Source: Angiostrongylus vasorum
Lineage: Eukaryota; Nematoda; Chromadorea; Rhabditida; Metastrongylidae
DNA: 64,000 bases
Direction of reading: 5' to 3'
NCBI GenBank assembly: GCA_018806985.1
Contig: JADANN010000433.1
Span: forward strand, 124,001 to 188,000
Part shown: positions 38,901 to 49,539 of the stretch, in pieces
How positions within the stretch are numbered: position 1 is the first letter of the stretch
Layout of the letters: each line of letters opens with the position of its first letter
The notes under the pieces: generated by a model
Told to the model about the DNA's origin: nothing
Databases searched by the model: none
What the model saw: the letters and a program-made list of their open reading frames with translations, nothing else
Translations under genes and position numbers: made by a program

Positions 38901-41900
38901 CCATGAGGAAGCCTAGCTAAGAGTAAATCAATACAGGATCCACCACCATCCTGGTATCAAAGTCGCATGGTGGCAAATCTCCTTCTGATCCACAAAGGCT
39001 GCAACTGCCTGTGGTGGTGAAGACCAGGGGCAGACTTTGGCCAGGCTGTCCTTGGGATTCTAGGAAACCACAATGGCTTAACCAGCAGATCTCTGAAAAT
39101 GGTAATTATACTGGGGACCGCACTACTAGTGAGGACGGGCCGTTCAAGTATCAAGTAAGATATGGCGTTCTGAAAGAAAGCCGGTTGCCGCTCTAATTCA
39201 GTTCACCACGTCGCGCAGCTGTACTTTATTTCACGATTTCGTTATTTGATCAAGTAATCTTTTTTGAAACTGACCGTCATTTGACCTCTATAGTAAGATA
39301 GTTAATACGTATTTATAATGTTGAGCTTACACGAGGTTGATAAAGATGTTCATTCGGCTACCGTTTCGACGCTTGTGGACTGTCGACTCAGATCGTCGGC
39401 TCTGATGAAGACAAAGACGTCGAAACATTAGCCGAACAAACATCTTTATCAATCTCGTCTAGGCAAAACATTATAAATACATGATGGTTAATCGCGGTTT
39501 TTATTTAGAGAGTGGCAAACATAAGAATCAAGGAACAGTAATTAATAAGAGTTTACTTTGAAAAGAATCAGAGAATAATTCAAAGTTGTTCGAGTTTAAG
39601 CACGAGGAAATAACGAATCTAGTTGGTTGGCGTTCGGAAAGCACGGTATCCTTGGTGTGAATTTATTCAATTGCTCATTTTTAGTTCCTCGTCTTCATCA
39701 GTGCTACCTTGTTCAACTGTTCTTTAATTTCAATGATGCTGAGATATTTGCAACACTCTGGAAAGCAGGTGTCTGCGGTGATTAATGAAGGCGCTATTGT
39801 CCTTTCCGGAGAGTAACGTGTTCCCCACCACACCACGCGGGTCTTTCGTTTCGCTTTTCTCTTAGCTAAGTCTATCGACCAACTCCACTAGCAATCACCT
39901 GTCAACGGGATTGATCCAAGGAGCCCAAATCGGCAACGAACCTATTTAAGCTGCGGATGTAGTTATAATCACAATTTTAACTTATTACTTACTGCCTACT
40001 CTTTTTAATGGAACGGACTCTTTTAATCTGCTTTAGGAAACGAACGCGTTATTCCTCGGAAAGGACAATGGCGCGTTCTTTCCCCACTGCAAACACCTCT
40101 GCGTTCCGAAGTTTTGCAATTGTCTCAGCATCATTGAAGTTATATTTCGCAATATACCCCTGCCATTAAAAAGAGTAGCAGTAAATAATAAATTTAAATT
40201 GTCTTTAATTCCTCTTTGCTTTAATTTTTCGGGTCTAGCAAAAACATTCTCAGTTCGTCCGTCTTTGTCTTCCACACTATCATTTTCTGTCTTTTGATAC
40301 TCGTTTTCAGTTTTGTTTCACCACAACAAAAAAACTTCAGTGAAAACCTCTATTGAGCAGTAGGTTGACCAAATGTAAGAATTCTGACCTTATTCATCAA
40401 AGTCGCGCCGACATGTCTGTTACTAAAACCTTTGTCCATCAGCTCATGACACGTCTCTACATCATGACAAACGTGCATCGATAGACCGGCAACATATACA
40501 CCGCGTTCTGTGTGCTCCTACAAGAAGACTAATCAGGTATAGAATATTAATGCAAAGTTTTTTCCAAGCATTGCTGTAAATGACTCCTTAAAAGTCAGCC
40601 CGTCAATGCCGCAGGACATTATTGCTTTATATGAGTTCTTAAACTTATTAGCAGCAAATAGAGAACGTATGCTTTCCAGTGTTTACCGCATACTAACAAA
40701 GAATCGACAAAACTTGGCTGTTAGGAAGGCAACGGTGTTGGTATCAGTCCTTTCAGTGAAAAAGTAATGACTCTAGCCATTACATATCGTGAGAAGATTT
40801 GAGGGGGAAAAGCTTGAGCCATACAACATATAGTACATGGGTCGTACTGATCAACGCTTACGCACGCCCAGTGAGCCACAAATGGAAATACGTTAAACTC
40901 ACCTTTATGTCTAATTTTTGATTTTTATCTGCACCGAGTAGATCTCGTACCTCTTCGTTATAGATCTGAATAACTGGCTTAGATAACTTTCAAAATTATT
41001 CTTTTCGTTAGTACTTGACAATGGACAAATTAATATTCTTTAACGTTTCTAATTTGGATGCTTAAATGGGTTATTCCAACGCAGTACAATGGAGGTCAAA
41101 GCATTCTTGCAAGATCTTGCAAGATTCCAGGAAAGATCATGCTTGATAAGCATCCATTAATATCAAAGAAGAAAAGCGACACCAGAATTTAGGCCACAAC
41201 TGAACTTATGCACGAATCAGACCACAGTCATGCATAATGACAATTGTAGGATAACGAGACCAATGGAAGCACTGCAAGTGGCTTGAAATGTAGACAGGGC
41301 TGGTGAAGTAAGTGCCTATGTCAGTTAGTGTGCAGTATTGTTCTATAGTAATATCATTGATAATAATAATAACGATAGTACTAATAATAACATAAACAAC
41401 AATGATAATTATTTTTTTTATTTTATATGAACCGTCTTCACACCAACTGTGTAGATCCCAGCACTCTCGCATTCGATTCGTTTCCTTGCATCCATTGTCC
41501 ACGAAGATCTTCCAACTTTACGTGTGGTTTCGGTTGTTGCTTGAGGATTTTCATTTCATCTCGAATGTCGTAGGATGCTGGTCGAGCAATTATCCCTAGA
41601 GACCTGAGATAGTCGGGCTGGAGCCTTACCAACTGGATTACAGACAGTGATTTTTTTTTCCCAGACAAGTCCGGTACCAATTTCCTCACCCCCAGAAGGA
41701 TGACAGGCTTGGTTGGCCCGGAGCTGAATCGAAGTAGCACCGTGCTCGTGATGATGGACATCACTACCACTGTGCTATCCGTCCCCTAACAATAATAACT
41801 GTGTTATATAATAATAATAATAGCAATAATAATAATAGCACTGTTTCAATGCGCTTTATACTACACGATGCTAATGCTGATTAATACAACAGGTGAAAAG

Positions 41901-44900
41901 GAGCATAGATGAAAAAGGACGGGACTGCAGCTTCAAAAACTAATAATTTGAAACGCTGTTAAGAAGCTTTGAACAAAAGTTTATGATAAACCTCTAAATA
42001 GCTGCAATGTATAAGAAATTTCATGTTCTCAGTGGTTGCGGTCGCAAGGAAGATGTGCTCGAATGCTCGTGGTATGATACCTCGTTGGGTTGGAAGATCA
42101 CCGATACCTGAATATCCTTCTTTTAAGGTATGCTGTGAGAACACCTCCAATAATGCACTTTCATCAGATTCCCAACATCGCATATTTACAGGTGCGAAAG
42201 AAATGTGCATAAACTTTAGGAAGCTCATCATGTTCACCAATGAATAAAATGTCGAAGCAATTATAAAGATAGTGTTAAGGCCAACATGGTTACTGTAAAG
42301 CAGAAGGTCGCTGTCACATTTCTGATTTAAAAACGACTGCTCTTTCCCCTTATAAGACTTCGAAAAGGGTGTTTGGATAAAATCTACGCTTCCTTTTCTA
42401 ACTTATCGTCACCAGAAGTAAAGGCATTCTCGCTATAGATGATTTAGTTTTCTGCCATTCTATAGCAAAAATTTATGAATGAATGAATCAAGATGTTAGC
42501 AGACTCCTGTCTCTTTGTCACCACTTGTCCAATCAATTTAAAATAAATCGCTCTCAAAGGTCTTTTTGAATAGTTCCATAGTCTAGCAAAGAGTAATGAG
42601 TGATCATTATTCTTTCCACTATAGTTTAACCTAATCACTAAGAGTATACTCTAAAAGACTAAACTAACTAGTTTAACTTTAAAAAAAAGGGCTTACCTTG
42701 CATCGAGAACGTTTTTCCAGAGCCAGTTTGACCGTATGCAAACACAGTGCCATTGTAACCTTCGATTACATTCTAAAACCTTGCGATTTGTGAGGTCATC
42801 GCCTACAATTTAATGGAAATAAAAAGATTTATGGCCAGTGTTTAAGATCTCTAAGCATGTATTAAGATATTTTTGCAATGATAGAATGAGCGTTGATACT
42901 TCGACTAATGGATAGACTATATCGTTGTAGATCTGTTCGCCGGTGGCATCCATGTAGTATGCGCCATCGAAGGTGAACATTTTCGGAGGGCCGTCGGAGA
43001 GCAAAGTCACCTGAGCAGAACCCGCATCCATTTGAACGCATATCTGAAAAGCCCCCTGTTATATGTGGGAAAGCCCAGTGGACCAATTAATTAATTAATA
43101 AAACAACCAAAGACTGCTTGGACACTGAGCAAGTAAACTGTCTTTGCTTTTGACATGGTATGCACTGCTTCCACTGAAATTCTTACCGGTGCAAGTGGGT
43201 TCCCCCTTGGTATCGAACAGCAGTGTGCATTAGATGACTGCTCTTTTTGAGATAGATAGAAAAAGCCGACAATGAGTTCTGTATTTCCATCCAAAAACCC
43301 AGGTGTCATTCATCTTCATAGAAAATTACCCATTTTCAAGGTATTAGAAGGTCAAAATCCTCTTCAAAACGGTTGGCCTGTGATGACGACTTGGGTAAAT
43401 TTTGTGATGACGAAAAAATGACAGCGCTTCTAACCAGCAAAAAAGCTGAAATAAAATTTCAGTAAATCTCGGGTGAATCTTCTTGAAGACAGAACACTCA
43501 AATACAGACGAATCTATTTTATCTAATTTACTTGCTTCTCATACGAATGCGTCTAGCAATATGGCAAAACTTCTTTGAATCATTTCTACCATATAGCGAA
43601 TGAATTGGCGAAGGAGATAGTACCTTTCTTACAGGATTTTTTCTCCCACTTACGCAGTCCAATTTGAAACGAAGTTTTGTGCAGCAAAAAAAGAATTGAT
43701 TTTAAAGATTAGCACCACATAGTCCAGTAAGATTACGGTACATGGAGGACTTATGCTTAATCGCATTTTATTTACTCCAGGAGAATCACCTATTATGCTT
43801 ACATAGGCCATCTGTGTAAAGATGATTTCGAATCCGTTTTAATAAAAGAAAAAAAATATGAGTTGGTAATTTGCCAGTAATTTTCCAGTGATGAGAGCTG
43901 TAGGTAATCTATAACTCTGTAAGCTCGCTTTTCGCATGAGATTTCATTATCTCATCAATAAAAAAAGCTGTTATCAGTAGGTGTATAGCACAAATTCCTT
44001 TTCTAAACTGATAAGTAGAGTATAAACGACTTTCACTCAAGTGTTTTATGAGCTACTATGTGGCTTATAGTGTCTCTTCCGTTGACGTTTTCTACAGTCA
44101 TAAGGCGACTAATCCAAAGTTACTTCAGTGTAAGTGCAATTTTCCATTTATTTTACTCTATTATATGATGATGGTGTAATTACCAGTTTGACGCATTTCA
44201 CTGTGAACGCGTCAGAGCACTCAAGGTTTTTTTTTGGCTTCTCTTACAAACCACATCAAAAAATAGCAAATTCTTCCATTTTATAAAAAAGGAGAGAAAG
44301 AACGAGAAAAGGGCTTCGAAACACTACGCTAATGTCCTAGAAAACCTTAAAGTTTTATTACAATCGTTAGATTAATTGAATTGACTCTTAGCACTTCGAA
44401 CATAGGCAGAACAGACGCTCTACACAATCTCACACACATGCTACACTGCTTAGTCGTCACTGTCTCGAGCGGTCTCCCGAAACAGTGTTTCATAGGCGCA
44501 GTGACATCAGATAGTAAAACCTTTGACCACTTCCTGGCTATTGCTGCTCTGTTGCCGTCTTGTATAAGTATAATATGTGTATATATATATATATATATAT
44601 ATGTACATATAAATATGTATAAGTTGTAGAAGTATGAACGACAAGCTCTATAAGGAAAATAAAATCGTCCGCCAAACCATGTGCCGAACTCTACTACCAG
44701 TGTCTGACATAAGACTTTCTGCAAAAGTGTCGTACAGACGAGTTGACGACGTTGTGTCGATCTCAAGTCGACATTAATTGGCCGGCGCATTTTTCGTGTC
44801 GGTATCTATGGAAATAGAGATATGCGAATGCGAGGGCGTACTCGTATGATATAGGGAAACCCGACAATAATGAGAAATTCCTCAATAATTCGTTCGATCC

Positions 44901-46569
44901 AGTAAGCAATGACGAAAGCAGGCCAGGAAACACTTTTTCTATGGAGTTGTGTTTATTATTTCGAACAAAAGAATAGTGGGCGGTCGTCTAAGAGTGAAAT
45001 TTACAGTGTCAAAGAGGTCTTAGTCAAATGTTAGATAAATCTGTGTCTTCTCAGCTTTTCCTTACATCTTATAATGGTACCTCCACGAATAATACATTTC
45101 ATTTGCTAAGGTCATCAATGATAGTGACGTAATGACTTTTCTCCTACTGTTCTGTTCTTATCGCTTCTCTTGGCGATAAGAAATTTTACAGATAATAGAT
45201 AGAGGTTAGCAGATAAGTCGGTGAGAACCTCTGTTGCTGAACGCTGTAAAGATTTTAAGCAAACTTTTCAGATATATTCAGCCAGGTGTCATACGTCGCG
45301 AAAACAACCATTATTCCATTACAAGATTTCGGAATCTGTACCGATGGTGTACAGCCTTATTCTCCACAGCTATTCTCTACCTTTTTTGTCTTCTCTTTAT
45401 CACCTCCTGTTCTTTTCCTTTCTTTCGTCTTTCTCTGTGCAAAACCACGCCAATTACTGCACGATAACACAGACAACTACAAGCTAACAGCAAAATCTGG
45501 GCCATTGTATTAAGTGCTTGTAGAGTTGAAGAAGGCGCAATCGACTGTATAAGAAGTCATAACGTTGTCAAAAGCATAATCAGCTTAGAACATTACCCGA
45601 CCAGAAAAAACTTTAAAACCTAAGATTTCTTTCTGGCTGTTTAAATTACACTTATACTATCATGGCAAGATTCTTGGGTCCTATAAACAATAGAAATTCG
45701 GTGTTTTCTTCAATAAGCAGATACGAAGTTGGTATCGTAGAATTTATTAGGATACAATAGCTGACATTTCGGTGGTGTCGCCTTCTTCAGAGAAGTTTAT
45801 TCGTTGTAAGTATTCCAATTGGTGGATAACAGCCGCACAGAGTAATACATGGGCGAGGACTGTCCATGTCTCAGTCCATGAGTTGTCAATCAATGCCGAG
45901 GTTAATAGAAGGTTGGTCTTGGGAATAATATTTCGAATGCAATTTTCTGAAGCATTTTCGCCGTCGATGAAGTTGCAACTAGTTCTGATGGTGTTTAAAT
46001 AAGTAATACCTGATTGTCTTGTGCTTCCATGAGCACAATCGGCTAGTAAGAAGTAAGCTTCGTGGTCTATTCTAGTAACTTCTGGACGATAACTACTTCT
46101 AATCCATGAAAGTCGCCCTGATAGCAACTCTGTTCGTTTTTGAGTGATCAGTTTTGTATGCCAACATTGTAATTCACTATGGACATTTTCGCCTTCGTCA
46201 CAGAAGTTCTACCCTGTAGAAATTCAGAGGAAATTCAAAATGTTATAGTTAGTGCTCGCATTCAGCTAAACCGAAGATTAATTATTTCGACATATCTGGT
46301 TTCGCAAATTGTCTCTGTCTTTTGACGTTGTTTACTTTTGAGTTGAAAGTTTTATTACAATCGTTAGATTAATTGAATTGACTCTTAGCACTTCGAACAT
46401 AGGCAGAACAGACGCTCTACACAATCTCACACACATGCTACACTGCTTAGTCGTCACTGTCTCGAGCGGTCTCCCGAAACAGTGTTTCATAGGCGCAGTG
46501 ACATCAGATAGTAAAACCTTTGACCACTTCCTGGCTATTGCTGCTCTGTTGCCGTCTTGTATAAGTATA

Positions 46570-46611
<42 letters not shown>

Positions 46612-49321
46612 TATACTTATACAAGACAGCAACAGAGCTACAATCACTCAGGGAAAGTGGTCAAGATTTTACTATCTGATGTCACTGTAGTCAAATGGCG
46701 CTCTTAATCAGTCTTTATTTGTCTATCACAATTAAATTAAGATTCTCAAGACCGACTTCCTATTAACCTCAGCATTGATTGATAATTCGCTGTTTTTCTT
46801 CAATAAGCAGGCACGAGGTTGGTATTATTTATTATATATATTATATACTTATTACATTATTTATTATATAATACCAACCTTGTGTCTGCTTATTGAAGAA
46901 AATAAAGATTCTTCTAGCTTTTATCGTGCAACAAAGCGTAGAGAAGACACCAAGCACAGCGACAATCTCATGGCTTAGGTTCAACCTGTAACCTTGTTAA
47001 GTCTACCAAGAAGTTCTAGATGTGCAGTTCCACAAATGCCTATTTTTCTGCACAAACTCTTGAGCCGTTTTCTACCTCTCCTCTACTTCGAACAACACTT
47101 TTTGAAGAACGACCGTCTACACCTGCTTCATATCCCAGAGCATTTTCTTGTTTTTCAAGACTGTTTTCGAACTAATGAAGCTTTTAAAGCTAGTTGTGCA
47201 TACCGAGCTCATTAGAGATTACTTGCTCTATTGCAATGCTTACAAATTACTGTGTTTTTTGATAAGTTGATACGAGGTGATGAATTCATTTATCTTGTAA
47301 TCGTCGTCGTTTCTTTCTAGAGATCTCATTCAATTAAGGGATCTCTTGCCACTTAGTCGTCAGGGTATGTTTCTCGTTGTAAAGATGATGGATAGGAGAT
47401 GGCTGACCAAAAGCGACCACGTGCTTGTTTAAAGAAGGTGGATATGGAATGCAGATTTTATACGTCTGCGATGGCAAATTGACTAACACCTATCCAAATA
47501 GTCGTTATAATCATGAACGACATGTGAATGGGTTTGCCTGTAAAAAGGCTCTATCATGTACGTCGATTCAGCCGAGAGTATTCAAGTGTAAGGGCCTGGG
47601 AAATACAGACTGCGGGTGCAGATCGACCTCGTCTATAAAACAAGTGAGCTTGACGTTTATCTCCGACAGCTCGAGGAACTAATTACTAGTAGTATTGCCA
47701 GTGCTTATAGCAAAGCATAGGGAATTGCCAATGTGTATGATAGTGGACGACAAATTTGAGAATAAGGAAGTTCGTAATAAACGTCCATAAAGTGGACGCC
47801 ACTTTATTATTGTATAATTTTTCACTAGTAAAAGTTCATTTCTTTCCACGTGTAGATTTCACAGATTGTATGAGCGAGGTTTCATAACCCTTAGCAACAG
47901 AAGCCGCCATATAGCGCTCGCAACAAACTTTCAGTTTTCAGCGAAAGTTATTAAAATTCTTGAGTTCCCTTAGACACTAACAGTGTTCCAGTCAGCATTT
48001 TTTGCCTATAACAAAAGCAAATATTCCCTATTATTCAACGCAAATCATTCACATAAAAAATTCATTTTTTAAGTTGTAAATTTCAAATTATATATCGAAA
48101 AAATAACTAGTGAAACCTGAAGCAGAGATGAAATCCCAATTATTGTTGGTGGTACTTAGATAATAAAGGAAATTCGACACGATAGCGAATAGTTAGTAGA
48201 AGAGGTAGGAGCGACAAGGGATTAGTGAAATATTCGATCATCTCAAGCAAACTATTAATAATCGATAAAAAATAACTTTCAAACCGGCCGCTATTTAAAA
48301 CCTCAGTGCTGATAATCACTGCCTTCTTAGCTTGCCCACGACTAGTTGACGAAGAAACCACATAGAGAAGATGAATACCTGGGGACCATCGACTAGGATT
48401 ATCGGAACTGATGAGGATGAAGTCATTAAAACGTTAACAGGATAAATTTGTTCATTGAACTAGTTTTACCCTAACAAGCCAAGAAGGAATCGATAAAAGA
48501 ATCAAGACAACACTCAAGAAGAGATGGAAAACAACCGTAATCCCAATATTATCACTTGCTAATTTCGTATTTAAATATTCGTTCAATAATCAATCAAAGC
48601 TCGTGAAGCGCAGTGGTTAGAGGTGCTATGCCATACACGTGGGTTCCATCCCATGCCCCAAGTTCATGTAGCCTTCCTTAGGCAGTTCCGCACAAGACTT
48701 ATCCGCGAGGATAGCAGAAGGAACCTTACACATCGATAGGCCACTACGAGTAACTCCATGGGTCAGATATGCATTTAATCACTCCTTACGATGTATGATG
48801 AAGTCAAATCCACTGCACAACCCTCGAAGCGCCGCCAGGTTTATATTTTAATGAGAAGTGAGGAATCAAAAACTTAGGCAACAAAATTAATAGAAGAGAT
48901 TAAGAGTAAACATAGTAGATAAATGTTTGGAAAACTGCCAATGAAGAAATGTCAAGCGAATTAACAATGGACTTTTTTTCAAAGCTGTTTCAAAGTTTAA
49001 TAAATCCAGGTGGTAAAAAAAAGAGCTATGCACTCAGCTATCAAATTGTATTCTTTGCGCTAATCATAAGGTCCGTTAGTAGCAATTTCAATGATAACTT
49101 AGCCGATTAGTTACCGATTTATACGGAAAAAAATTACTGAAAACTGCAACGGTGTTTCTTTCCGTTTTAAAAATGCGGTTACAACGTTTTAACTCAAAAT
49201 TTTCGCGGATTTTTGGGTCGCGAAGCGATTTGCTTTTGCCAAGACTCACCTTCGAGTTGAGGCCTTTCTCGCGATCGTTGAGTGGACGACATCTGGCGAT
49301 GACGCGAACGCTTTCGGCCAT
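26965..49321 (-). CDS. osm-3: OSM-3 / KIF17-type kinesin-2 motor, 20 exons
   Basis: Homodimeric kinesin-2 that drives intraflagellar transport in sensory cilia. Exons: 49321-49250, 43043-42900, 42772-42697, 42107-41992, 40965-40903, 40517-40389, 38309-38186, 37228-37088, 34899-34811, 34408-34284, 33836-33755, 33445-33367, 33252-33157, 32994-32919, 31286-31183, 29745-29599, 29510-29390, 28529-28456, 27450-27344, 27104-26965. Together they give about 700 residues; the C. elegans protein, as I recall it, is 699. The start reads [20 protein letters not shown]. The motor has GQTGSGKT (86-93), NKDSSRSH (switch I) and LVDLAGSE (switch II). The neck has [12 protein letters not shown] and the stalk has [20 protein letters not shown]. 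The tail ends [18 protein letters not shown] before TGA. Two junctions are off by one base, at a GGGGG run (37,225-37,229) and an AAAAA run (27,436-27,440), probably sequence error. Intron 1 is 6.2 kb. Confidence 0.97.
28770..29190 (+). mobile_element. Penelope-like terminus remnants in an osm-3 intron or exon flank
   Basis: Two element-end motifs occur (CCGACTTTCTATTAACCTCG at 28,777 and CTTTACCTCGGCATTGG at 28,922). They are followed by GTATGGAAGCAAACGTATG and a degenerate copy of the reverse end. No coding part remains. Confidence 0.4.
30040..30785 (-). mobile_element. Internally deleted Penelope-like element, inverted ends
   Basis: The left end (CTATTAACTTCAGCATTGAT, CGACAAGCAAACATGAGGTG) and the right end (CCAACCTCGTGTTTGCTTAT, near 30,722) are inverted copies. 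Inside each lies a ribozyme-like core: CTGAAAA-AGGTGAAACCGCC-GAAAC on the minus strand (30,181-30,150) and a degraded CTGCAGAAGGCAAAACC on the plus strand (30,663). It lies in the osm-3 intron between 31,183 and 29,745. Confidence 0.5.
31330..31615 (-). repeat. SINE family B, well preserved
   Basis: On the minus strand the head is GTGCGTGTGGCGCAGTGG, then CGTGGAATCGATCAC, the body (TTGGTACCACACTTGTCTG, CTCGATACATCGGTAGGCC) and the tail (GATTGATCAACGCCGATAGC). It lies in an osm-3 intron 44 bp upstream of the exon that starts at 31,286. Confidence 0.75.
34008..34060. repeat. Imperfect ATT/GTT trinucleotide tract
   Basis: About 50 bp of ATTATT units with CACT, GTC and GTT interruptions in an osm-3 intron. 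Confidence 0.8.
34500..34715 (-). repeat. SINE family B, diverged
   Basis: The minus-strand head lies near 34,712 (GGCTTATAACACAGTGGTC). The body has AGCAAATTGGTACCAGAT; the tail is lost. Confidence 0.5.
35085..35935. repeat. Cluster of SINE family A copies, both orientations
   Basis: Minus copies at about 35,085-35,385 and 35,375-35,560 are followed by plus copies at about 35,560-35,665 (tail only) and 35,670-35,930 (long form). Each contains the CACCTGCGGTCC body, the AGTAACG-GTTCAC head and GTAGGCAGTA or TTCACTGCCT tails. The two inner copies meet head-to-body at 35,560, forming an inverted pair. All lie in the osm-3 intron between 37,088 and 34,899. Confidence 0.75.
36400..36885 (+). repeat. 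Two tandem SINE family A copies
   Basis: Copy 1 spans about 36,422-36,600 and copy 2 (long form with the CAGCTTAACTAGGTTC leader) about 36,600-36,880. Their heads are nearly identical: GTGGTGGTGAACGCGTTACT in copy 1 against ACACGTTACT in copy 2. They end 200 bp before an osm-3 exon. Confidence 0.75.
37330..37625 (-). repeat. SINE family B
   Basis: On the minus strand the head is GGGCGCGTGTGGCGCAATGG, then CGTGGAATCGACCCCC, the body with TTGTCTGGGAGGATAGCAGC and the tail with GATTGATCAACGCCGAAAC. It lies about 100 bp upstream of the osm-3 exon at 37,228. Confidence 0.75.
38760..39200 (+). other. GC-richer segment of unknown origin in an osm-3 intron
   Basis: About 440 bp stand out as GC-rich against the AT-rich intron (GGGAGGTGTTCCTGGGTGTC, CTCCCAAGCGGGGAAGGAGT, GATCCACCACCATCCTGG). 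The style recalls the 5' leader of a non-LTR retrotransposon, but it matches neither LINE copy in this window. No convincing frame is present. Confidence 0.35.
39311..39483 (+). repeat. Fold-back element, family D, with ribozyme-like core
   Basis: The ends GTATTTATAATGTTGAGC and TTGCCTAGACGAGATTGATA (reverse strand) begin imperfect inverted arms of about 60 bp: 39,311-39,373 pairs with 39,420-39,483. The centre reads CTGATGA (39,402-39,408), AGACAAAGACGTC, GAAACATTAGCC (39,422-39,433). Related fragments lie at about 7,268, 24,950 and 56,740-56,830. Confidence 0.65.
39733..40200. repeat. Inverted pair of SINE family A copies
   Basis: A minus copy (39,733-40,010, with body, head and leader) is followed by a plus head-body-tail copy (40,030-40,200). 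They are separated by about 20 bp, with the shared TTTTTAATGG tail between them. Confidence 0.7.
41440..41790 (-). repeat. Repeat family C, copy 2
   Basis: The tRNA-like head at the right end reads GGATAGCACAGTGGTAGTG on the minus strand with B-box-like ACTTCGATTCAGC. Further in are TTGGTACCGGACTTGTCTGG and ATGGACAATGGATGCAAGG. The last block recurs at 54,340-54,370. The head is related to family B but the body is different. Confidence 0.55.
41803..41842. repeat. AAT trinucleotide tract
   Basis: About 40 bp of AATAAT units broken by AGC. A second, looser tract lies at 41,357-41,408. Confidence 0.75.
44349..44602. repeat. 250-bp duplicated block, copy 1, ending in (TA)n
   Basis: From AAAGTTTTATTACAATCG to the TA tract at 44,580-44,602 this block reads identically to 46,346-46,600. 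It contains a long, probably fortuitous open frame on the plus strand. It lies in osm-3 intron 1. Confidence 0.85.
45690..45940 (-). mobile_element. Penelope-like terminus remnants
   Basis: On the minus strand a core CTGAAGA-AGGCGACACCACC-GAAATGTCAGC lies at 45,790-45,758. Element ends at both sides are inverted: TTCTTCAATAAGCAGATACG on the left and TCAATGCCGAGGTTAATAGA on the right. Confidence 0.45.
46346..46690. repeat. 250-bp duplicated block, copy 2, with a palindromic extension
   Basis: The first 250 bp repeat copy 1. After the TA tract (46,577-46,606) the sequence continues as an inverted, slightly diverged copy of 46,497-46,580. For example, TATACTTATACAAGAC mirrors GTCTTGTATAAGTATA. 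The result is a hairpin with arms of about 80 bp around a TA loop. Confidence 0.8.
46745..46925. mobile_element. Hairpin of two Penelope-like termini
   Basis: A left end (CTATTAACCTCAGCATTGAT, TTCTTCAATAAGCAGGCACG) and an inverted right end (CCAACCTTGTGTCTGCTTAT) flank an A/T tract at 46,825-46,870. Nothing else of the element is left. Confidence 0.45.
46980..48590. other. osm-3 intron 1, no gene seen
   Basis: Short frames such as 46,994-47,215 and 47,425-47,682 lack motifs and splice context. No repeat is recognised. Confidence 0.4.
48600..48845 (+). repeat. SINE family B, diverged
   Basis: The head is CTCGTGAAGCGCAGTGG with GGTTAGAGG and GTGGGTTCCATCCC, then GACTTATCCGCGAGGATAGC and CATCGATAGGCCACTACGAG. 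The tail is partly lost. Confidence 0.6.
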
Positions 49322-49374
49322 CGCTCACGCGACAACGAAGCTACGTTGAACGACCGTCGACCACGGTAGTACGA

Positions 49375-49388
49375 CACGCCCTAGCAAC
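49375..49388 (+). promoter_or_regulatory. Possible X-box-like RFX/DAF-19 site upstream of osm-3
   Basis: CACGCCCTAGCAAC lies 54-67 bp before the osm-3 start codon. The second half AGCAAC fits the X-box half RRNAAC perfectly; the first half and centre have three mismatches to GTHNYYATRRNAAC. Many nematode cilium genes carry an X-box about 100 bp upstream. This is a weak match in a GC-rich promoter stretch (about 49,250-49,440). Confidence 0.3.
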
Positions 49389-49539
49389 ACGCCGCTGGCG
49401 ACGATGTCATGCCCCCCTCGCGGTCATCGGGCGATGATTTCTTGATAATAAGTAACATTCTAATAAAAACCTGACAACAACAGCAACTAGATCACAATGA
49501 TGCTATGACATTTGCAGAACTCAGAACGAAAAAAATTAA

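Noticed and set aside
38628..38906. Possible coding gene in the GC-rich segment
   Set aside because: The frame is short, has no recognisable motif or splice sites, and lies antisense in an osm-3 intron.
44381..44629. 82-codon frame identical in two places (also 46,378-46,707)
   Set aside because: It repeats because the DNA block is duplicated. The frame runs into a TA tract and has no family features.
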